Assembly (NCBI GenBank): GCA_033398695.1
Contig: CM065818.1
Location: 81,030,092-81,094,091, forward strand
From: Orobanche coerulescens
Lineage: Eukaryota; Streptophyta; Magnoliopsida; Lamiales; Orobanchaceae
Direction of reading: 5' to 3'
DNA: 64,000 bases
Shown: positions 58,748 through 64,000 of the stretch, piece after piece
How positions within the stretch are numbered: the stretch's first letter is position 1
Layout of the letters: each line of letters opens with the position of its first letter
Notes under the pieces: model-generated
Seen by the model: the letters and a program-made list of their open reading frames with translations, nothing else
What the model was told of the DNA's origin: nothing
The model's database searches: none
Position numbers and translations under genes: made by a program

Positions 58748-58753
58748 AATAAA
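58748..58753 (+). terminator. Poly(A) signal of the antisense gene
   Basis: AATAAA 166 bp after the stop codon, preceded by a TTTGTA-rich stretch as in plant 3' ends. It lies about 1.1 kb before the integrase end of the opposite strand. Confidence 0.65.
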
Positions 58754-59827
58754 ATACTCCTTTTTTGTATCTGATTCTTTATGAGTACGATCGTCTCTGA
58801 ATGTTTGCATGTGATTTCATACAAGTGTTTGCATAATTGCACCTGATGTTTTGTTCGTCCGATTGACTGTTTGAATGTTGAATGGATCCGAATGTATTGG
58901 TGTACTCGAAAATTCTTACTTGTAAAATTCTTGAATAGAGCTGATCGTCGTGTGTGTTTTTGAACGAAGCCGATCGTGTATGGTCCCTTCCTTCCGATCG
59001 CATTTAGGAATAGCTCCACTTCTTTGCCCCTTGTTTTTGTTTACTTAGTGTAAGTAAGGGAGCGAAAATAGTATGTCTTGGTGAGCTATCTTCAGTTTAG
59101 CCGATCCTTCGAGGGAGGATGACTCTGTGCACGGTCGCTGAGTTTGATGGACCGATCTCCGTAACCGTGTCTTTATGTGCGAGGGACTGTCCCGCGATTC
59201 ACTTTTTTGTTAGGTTCCTCCGTTAGGCTGCGCCCGCCTTGTGTTTAAACGAAAGGCGAGCGGTCTTGGTCTGGAGGAGTCCTTGCACAGGGCGTCGTCG
59301 GTTTATTCGACTTCACCCCCGTGGCTTGTTGGCACTTTTCTACCTCGGGTCGGCATGTTAGATGGCGACCCTCGTCGGTATACGTTGTGATTGGGTAGGG
59401 GCACGCCGCCTTGTCCGGGTACATCATGTTAGATGATGTACTTTGAGGGCGCACGAGCGTGTCCATGAATTTAATTGGAGGGTCCTTCGGCTACGCTCGC
59501 CTCGTATTTAAACAAAGGGCGAGCGATCTCAGCTCAAAAGAACCTTGCATGGCCGAAGCTGTCGGTTCCATAGACCTCCAGGACCACGGCTGCACTTTTC
59601 TACCTCAGATCGCCATGTTAGATGACGACCCTCGATGGTATACGTTGTGCTTGGAGGGGCGATCGCTTTGCATAGGTCTGTCAGGTTTAGACGATGACCT
59701 ATTGTAGGGCGAGCGAGCCGTCCCATTTTTGGTTGTTTTTCTTCGTCGAGGCGAATCATATAGACGGGATAGGAAAATCTCATTATATTCTTTGTACATT
59801 GGGTAACTGAAACTGAATCCAAAGTTT
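58754..59827 (-). repeat. Tat D 3' region with direct repeats
   Basis: No coding seen. Two diverged units of about 270 bp (around 59210-59480 and 59485-59760) share the phrases GTATTTAAAC with AAAGGGCGAGCG, TTTCTACCTC and ATGTTAGATG. The same repeats lie in Tat C (16400-16870). Tandem repeats after pol are common in Tat-lineage elements. Confidence 0.7.
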
Positions 59828-60766
59828 TCACTGGTAGTATTTCTTCAAATTTATGGCATTCCAGGGGTATTGGTCCGGAGTGCCATTAGGGTGTTCAAGT
59901 TCGTAGGCTCCCCTAGTTAGCCATTTAGATATCCTGAAGGGCCCCTCCCAATTTGGGCCAAAGACACTTGTGTGGGTCTGGACCTTTTTGAGGACTAGGT
60001 CGCCCCCTTGGAACCGTCTTTCCTTGACCTTCGAATTGAAGAACTTCTCGGATCTCCTTTTGTGGATTGTGTTCTTCATTTCCGAGGTCAGTCGACGTTC
60101 TTCGAGCATGTCCAAGTCGATTCGTCGGGCCACATCATTGTCCGTCATCATCTCTTGTTCAGTTCGGTGGCTGAGGACGGCGATCTCCGAAGGGATCATG
60201 GCTCCTGTTCCAAAGGCGAGGGCGAATGGGGTTTCGTCGGTTGAGTTTTGGGTCATCGTTCGATATGACCACAAAACATCTGGAAGCTCGCTCGCCCATC
60301 GTCCTTGTCTGTATTCGAGTCGTGCTCTGATTGTATGTTTGAGGATCTTGTTTACAGCCTCTACCTGCCCGTTCGTCTGAGGGTGGTAAGGGGCCGAGAA
60401 CAATTTTTTGATTCCCCACTTCTCGCAGAATTGCATGACTTCCAAACCGTCGAACTGCTTTCTGTTGTCGGAGATGATAGCATGGGGCAAACCGAATCGG
60501 CATATGATGTTCTTCTAGATGAACTTGATTACTTGTTCTTGGCTGATCTTGTTGAGTGGCTCGGCCTCAGCCTATTTTGTAAAATAATCGACCCCTACGA
60601 TGGCAAACTTGCAACCCCCAGGCGCCGTCGGTAAGGGACCTATGAGGTCGATGCCCCATTGTGCGAACGGCCATGGGCTGTACATTGAGGTGAGCTGCTC
60701 GGGGGAGAGCTTGATGTTTGGGCCCATCACTTGACACCTGTGACACGATCTGGCATAGGCGATCAC
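59828..60766 (-). pseudogene. Tat D integrase, two premature stops
   Basis: The N-terminal frame from 60766 has the Cys pair of the zinc finger (CHRCQ), GIDLIGPLP with the first Asp and VGVDYFTK. TAG at 60572-60574 and again at 60515-60517 interrupt the same frame. The open part from 60490 has ISDNRKQF (second Asp) and PQTNGQVEAVN (Glu), then the GPNWEGPFRI C-terminal domain, ending at 59828. Both TAGs correspond to C-to-T change on the plus strand (CCA to CTA), as expected for methylated cytosines. Confidence 0.85.
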
Positions 60767-63465
60767 ATCTTTTTGTAGTGTAGGCCAGAAAAACCCTTGC
60801 CTGGTCGTTTGTGGATGAGAGCTCGCCCGCCAGCATGGTTTCCACAGATCCCATCATGGATCTCGGCTAAAATGATTCGACCTTCCTCTGGCGTGATACA
60901 CTTAAGAAGAGGAAGGCTGAAAGCTCGCTTGTAAATCCGGTCATCCAATAGGGTGTATCTGGTCGCACGGAGCTGAAGCTGACGAGCTTTGACACGATTG
61001 TCGGGGACCGTTCTGTCCTTTAAGTATTTAATGAATGGAGTCATCCAGTTCTCTTCGGCGATGGTAACTGCGGTTACCAGGTTTCTGTCGATCGCCGGCT
61101 TTGCTGATTTTGTGATTTGGATGTTGGAGAAATTGGTCGCCCCATCTGATGATGCTAGTTTGGATAGGGCGTCAGCCTGGGAATTGTGCTCTCTCGATAC
61201 TTGTTCGATTAGAACTTCCTCAAATTTCGTGCACATTTCGGAGACCAATTCTTGGTATTTGACAATATGTTCGCCGCGCGCCTCATATTCTCCCTTGACT
61301 TGGTTCACGACCAAGAGGGAGTTCATGAAGATATGGAGGCGACGAACATTAAGGGCGAGGGCTAGATCGATCCCGCCTACCAAGGCTTCGTACTCGGCTT
61401 CATTGTTGGTCGCACGAAACCCGCAACGCACAGAATTTGTGAAATTTTGTCCATCGGGGCTAATGAGGACAATACCTGCCCCTGCTCGCGAGTTGGTCGT
61501 CGAGCCATCCACGCGTCGGCTTCCGGGCGGGCGGCCGTCTGGAGTGGTGTGAGGGAATGTTAATTCCACCACGAAGTCTGCCAGAGCCTGGCCTTTGATC
61601 GCCGTGCGAGGAGCGTATGTGATACCGTACTGGGCGATCTCCAGTGACCACTTGAGGAGTCGCCCGTTGGTGTCTGGTCGGTGTAGAACTTGCCTTAGAG
61701 GGAGAGTTGTCAGAACCTCCACTTGATGTTCGAAGAAGTAAGCTCTTAGCTTGCGAACACTCATGACTAGAGCGTAGGCGATCTTCTCCAGAGGTGTGTA
61801 TCGCGTTTCCGCGTCGTGGAGCGCTTGGCTGACGAAGTAGATCGGCAAGTGGACTTGTCCCTCCGCTCGCACCAAAACGGCACTCAGTGCGACCTCTGAG
61901 GCCTCCAGGTAAAGATATAGTTTCTCGTCGGGGATCGGCTTTGCCAGGATCTGGGGGTTAGACAGATACTCCTTGATTTTAGCGAACGCTATCTGACTCT
62001 CCTTCGTCCATGCGAACTTCTTCTTCTTTATGGTTGCGAGGAAAGGCTTGCTTTTATCCCTGAGCCGAGATATGAAACGGTTGAGGGCAGCCAGACAACC
62101 TGTGAGGCGTTGCACCTGCTTGACATTTCGTGGCTCCTGCATGTCGAGGATCGCCTGGATCTTGGTGGGGTTCGCCTCGATCCCCCTTTGACTCACGATG
62201 TGCCCCAGGAATTTTCCAGAGCTCACCCCGAAGTTGCATTTCTTGGGGTTCAGCTTCATGTTGAACTTCTCTAGGATGGCGAACGTCTCGGCAAGGTCAT
62301 TGAGGTGGTCTTCCTTCTTGAGGCTTTTGACCACGATGTCGTCAATGTAGACCTCCATGGTCTTGCCGATCTGATTGGCGAACATCCCGTTGACTAGTCG
62401 CTGGTAGGTTGCCCCTGCGTTCTTCAAGCCGAACGGCATTCGGACCCAAAAGTATATGTCTTTTTCCGTGTGGAAAGATGTGTGCTTTATGTCTTTCTCC
62501 GCCATTGGGATTTGATGGTATCCGGCGAAGGCATCCATGAACAACATCATTTCGCAACCTGCTGTACTATCGACCAAGTGATCAATATGAGGCATCGGAA
62601 AGTGGTCTTTTGGGCATGCCGCGTTGAGGTCGGTGAAGTCGATGCATAACCTCCAGGAGTTGTTCGGCTTTTTGACGAGCACCGCATTGGCGACCCACTG
62701 TGGCTCGTCTGTAGCTACCCCGATTAGTTTGTTATCGAGTAGCTTTTTGACTTCTATGTTGAGTGTTGCGTACTTCTCAGGACCGAATTTCCTACGTTTT
62801 TGGTGAACAGGCTTCCTTGCCGGGTCGATCTTTAGATAGTGGCAAACGTGTTCAGGACTTATGCCAACCATATCTTGATGCGACCAGGCAAAGACTCTGA
62901 TGTTCTTACATAGTAAATTGATCAGATCCTCCTTTAATTCGAGGTCAACGGTTGTGCCGATCTGTACTTCCCGCTCCGGGCGAGCCAGATCTATCGTTAC
63001 ACTTTCCAACTCTTCAATGGGGACGGTCGCTTCTCGTTTGGAATGATTTCCGGACTCGATCCTTGGATCGATGTCGAGGCTTGGCTCGAAACCGATCCTT
63101 GGCTCGATGTCGTCCGTTAATCGACGTGAGATGACGTCTTCTGAGTCGGGTTGGTACGATGTGCTTGGCTCGTCGATCTCCATCGGTTGATTGTCGATCT
63201 TCTCGATGTTACAAATTGCATGGGAAGTATTGAAAGAAGTTACGACACAGGAGTAATTCAAACATTTCTTTGCCATTAGGTGATCTCCTTTTACAGTACC
63301 GACCGTCCCATTGGCAGTGGGGAATTTGATACAGTAAAAGAAAGAAGAGGCGACCGCCTCGAAGGTTTCTAAGAATGGACGACCTAGGAACCCATTATAG
63401 ATGCTGGGCCTATCTATGATTACAAAATTTAGGTTCCTAGTAGTCCTAACCTTGGGATCGTAGTA
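60763..63465 (-). CDS. Tat D pol: RT, RNase H, second RNase H, integrase zinc-finger start
   Basis: Open from the codon after TGA 63466-63468; the first Met is at 63276, and residue numbers below count from it. RT: FMDAF (D248), MPFGLKNAG, YIDD (310-313). First RNase H about 450-570, ending ALADFV. A second, archaeal-type RNase H at about 588-710: VDGST (D590), NEAEYEAL (E627), NSQADALS (D702), but N652 where the family has Asp. Start of the integrase finger: H807 and H814. A one-base shift near 60795 ends the frame before the Cys pair. At 837 residues it is the longest intact frame in the window. Confidence 0.9.
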   Translation of the reverse strand, partial: YYDPKVRTTRNLNFVIIDRPSIYNGFLGRPFLETFEAVASSFFYCIKFPTANGTVGTVKGDHLMAKKCLNYSCVVTSFNTSHAICNIEKIDNQPMEIDEPSTSYQPDSEDVISRRLTDDIEPRIGFEPSLDIDPRIESGNHSKREATVPIEELESVTIDLARPEREVQIGTTVDLELKEDLINLLCKNIRVFAWSHQDMVGISPEHVCHYLKIDPARKPVHQKRRKFGPEKYATLNIEVKKLLDNKLIGVATDEPQWVANAVLVKKPNNSWRLCIDFTDLNAACPKDHFPMPHIDHLVDSTAGCEMMLFMDAFAGYHQIPMAEKDIKHTSFHTEKDIYFWVRMPFGLKNAGATYQRLVNGMFANQIGKTMEVYIDDIVVKSLKKEDHLNDLAETFAILEKFNMKLNPKKCNFGVSSGKFLGHIVSQRGIEANPTKIQAILDMQEPRNVKQVQRLTGCLAALNRFISRLRDKSKPFLATIKKKKFAWTKESQIAFAKIKEYLSNPQILAKPIPDEKLYLYLEASEVALSAVLVRAEGQVHLPIYFVSQALHDAETRYTPLEKIAYALVMSVRKLRAYFFEHQVEVLTTLPLRQVLHRPDTNGRLLKWSLEIAQYGITYAPRTAIKGQALADFVVELTFPHTTPDGRPPGSRRVDGSTTNSRAGAGIVLISPDGQNFTNSVRCGFRATNNEAEYEALVGGIDLALALNVRRLHIFMNSLLVVNQVKGEYEARGEHIVKYQELVSEMCTKFEEVLIEQVSREHNSQADALSKLASSDGATNFSNIQITKSAKPAIDRNLVTAVTIAEENWMTPFIKYLKDRTVPDNRVKARQLQLRATRYTLLDDRIYKRAFSLPLLKCITPEEGRIILAEIHDGICGNHAGGRALIHKRPGKGFSGLHYKKM

Positions 63466-63873
63466 TCATATTAGCTCGACAGAGAGCTTGATCCTTCCAT
63501 AGGCTTGGACAGTGCTGTCGCCGAACCCTTGAAGCACGGTGTCGAACGGCTTGATGAACTTGGTTAGGTTGCCGAGCTGGTCAAGAGCAGATTTGAATAT
63601 GATATTGCAAAAGCTCCCATTGTCAACCAGCACGCGATCGACCATTTTCCCAAGGATACACGCAGAGATCACCAATGCATCCTCTTTGGGGCACTGCACT
63701 CCCTCCCTATCCTTGTTGGAGAAAGTGATGAACGCATCTTTGGAGATGGTCATCTCTGGGGGCACCACGACATGGACCCCGGCGAACGCCGTCAGTTCGG
63801 CCTTCCTCTTTCTGTTCGACAGAATGGAAACCGGGGAAAGGCCTCCGAGGCTTCCGCCTTCTGCCTGAAGCAT
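63466..63873 (-). pseudogene. Tat D aspartic protease
   Basis: The frame carries RVLVDNGSFCNIIF (active Asp at about 63622-63624), the DNGS variant normal for Tat elements, and a GFGDSTVQAYG flap-side segment. TGA at 63466-63468 separates it from pol; the frame is otherwise continuous. The TGA may be a decayed CpG. Confidence 0.82.
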
Positions 63874-64000
63874 GTTAATCCGGCCGCCAAGGTTGATCGG
63901 AGGGATCGATTCATCAGAGTACTCCGGCTCATTCTGCTTGATCCTGGCGACCGGATTAGGAGGGATTCCATCGTTCTGTCGGTGCTCGCGCCCTCCGGTC
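63874..64000 (-). other. Tat D gag-protease linker, cut by the window edge
   Basis: The protease frame appears to continue upstream, with Pro/Arg-rich sequence and no domain to recognise. The rest of gag lies to the right. Confidence 0.5.

Larger units (their letters stand above)
54569..64000 (-). mobile_element. Tat D: Tat-type Ty3/gypsy element with antisense gene (runs off right edge)
   Basis: Minus-strand order from the right edge: gag tail, protease, RT, RNase H, second (archaeal-type) RNase H, integrase, then a 4.4-kb 3' region and the 3' LTR. Two RNase H domains are a hallmark of the Tat branch (Tat, Ogre, Retand). The 3' region holds direct repeats (59210-59760) and, on the plus strand, a four-exon gene. 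Gag and the 5' LTR are beyond the window. Three premature stops and one frameshift disable pol. Confidence 0.9.

Noticed and set aside
60989..61552. 187-residue plus-strand ORF
   Set aside because: Shadow of the Tat D pol frame on the other strand; no domain similarity.

Overview
The window is plant nuclear heterochromatin made almost entirely of LTR retrotransposons nested in one another. Ty3/gypsy chromoviruses (Tekay/Del-like and CRM-like), Ty3/gypsy Tat-type elements with two RNase H domains, Ty1/copia elements and a large non-coding LTR derivative (LARD) can all be recognised. I see no ordinary host gene, rRNA or tRNA. A CRM-like chromovirus and several high-copy families suggest a pericentromeric or similar location in a seed plant; the species cannot be told. 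Nearly all elements lie on the minus strand, so their 5' ends are at the higher coordinates.

Layout, outermost host first. (1) The oldest recognisable layer is a Ty1/copia element ('copia E', minus), split into pieces at 53775-54568 (leader and gag), 36366-38209 (zinc knuckle, protease, pre-integrase) and 26001-27164 (integrase). (2) Copia E was hit by: a three-LTR LARD array at 38210-53769 with 5-bp target duplication CGTGG; a second copia element ('copia F', 27165-36365, duplication CCATC/CCGTC); a Tat-type deletion derivative ('Tat C', 15175-18320 plus 24867-26000); and an autonomous-type Tat element ('Tat D', 54569 to beyond the right edge). (3) Tat C was hit by a CRM-like chromovirus (18321-24866, duplication AGATG), and its left LTR by a plus-strand LTR of the same CRM-like family (13767-15174). 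(4) That plus-strand LTR was hit by a Tekay-like chromovirus present as a tandem array (1-13766: LTR, internal, LTR, internal, running off the left edge).

How they work together. There appear to be two autonomous/non-autonomous pairs. Tekay (gag, protease, RT-RNase H, integrase with chromodomain) and the LARD share LTR ends, primer-binding site and an unusual repeated 12-mer, TAGCGTGCGCTA, inside the LTRs. Tat D (full pol) and Tat C (gag only, pol lost) share LTR ends, polypurine-tract region and 3' repeats.

The most notable locus is in Tat D. Between pol and the 3' LTR, on the strand opposite pol, lies a complete-looking transcription unit: TATA box at 55836, start codon at 55986, four exons joined by three GT-AG introns that keep one reading frame for 785 codons, stop at 58582 and AATAAA at 58748. 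It resembles the antisense genes reported from Tat-lineage elements such as Grande and Retand. One premature TAG interrupts it in this copy.

A quality warning: near-identical copies differ in patches concentrated at CAG/CTG/CCGG sites. These look like consensus errors on methylated DNA, so several of the frameshifts listed below may not be real.
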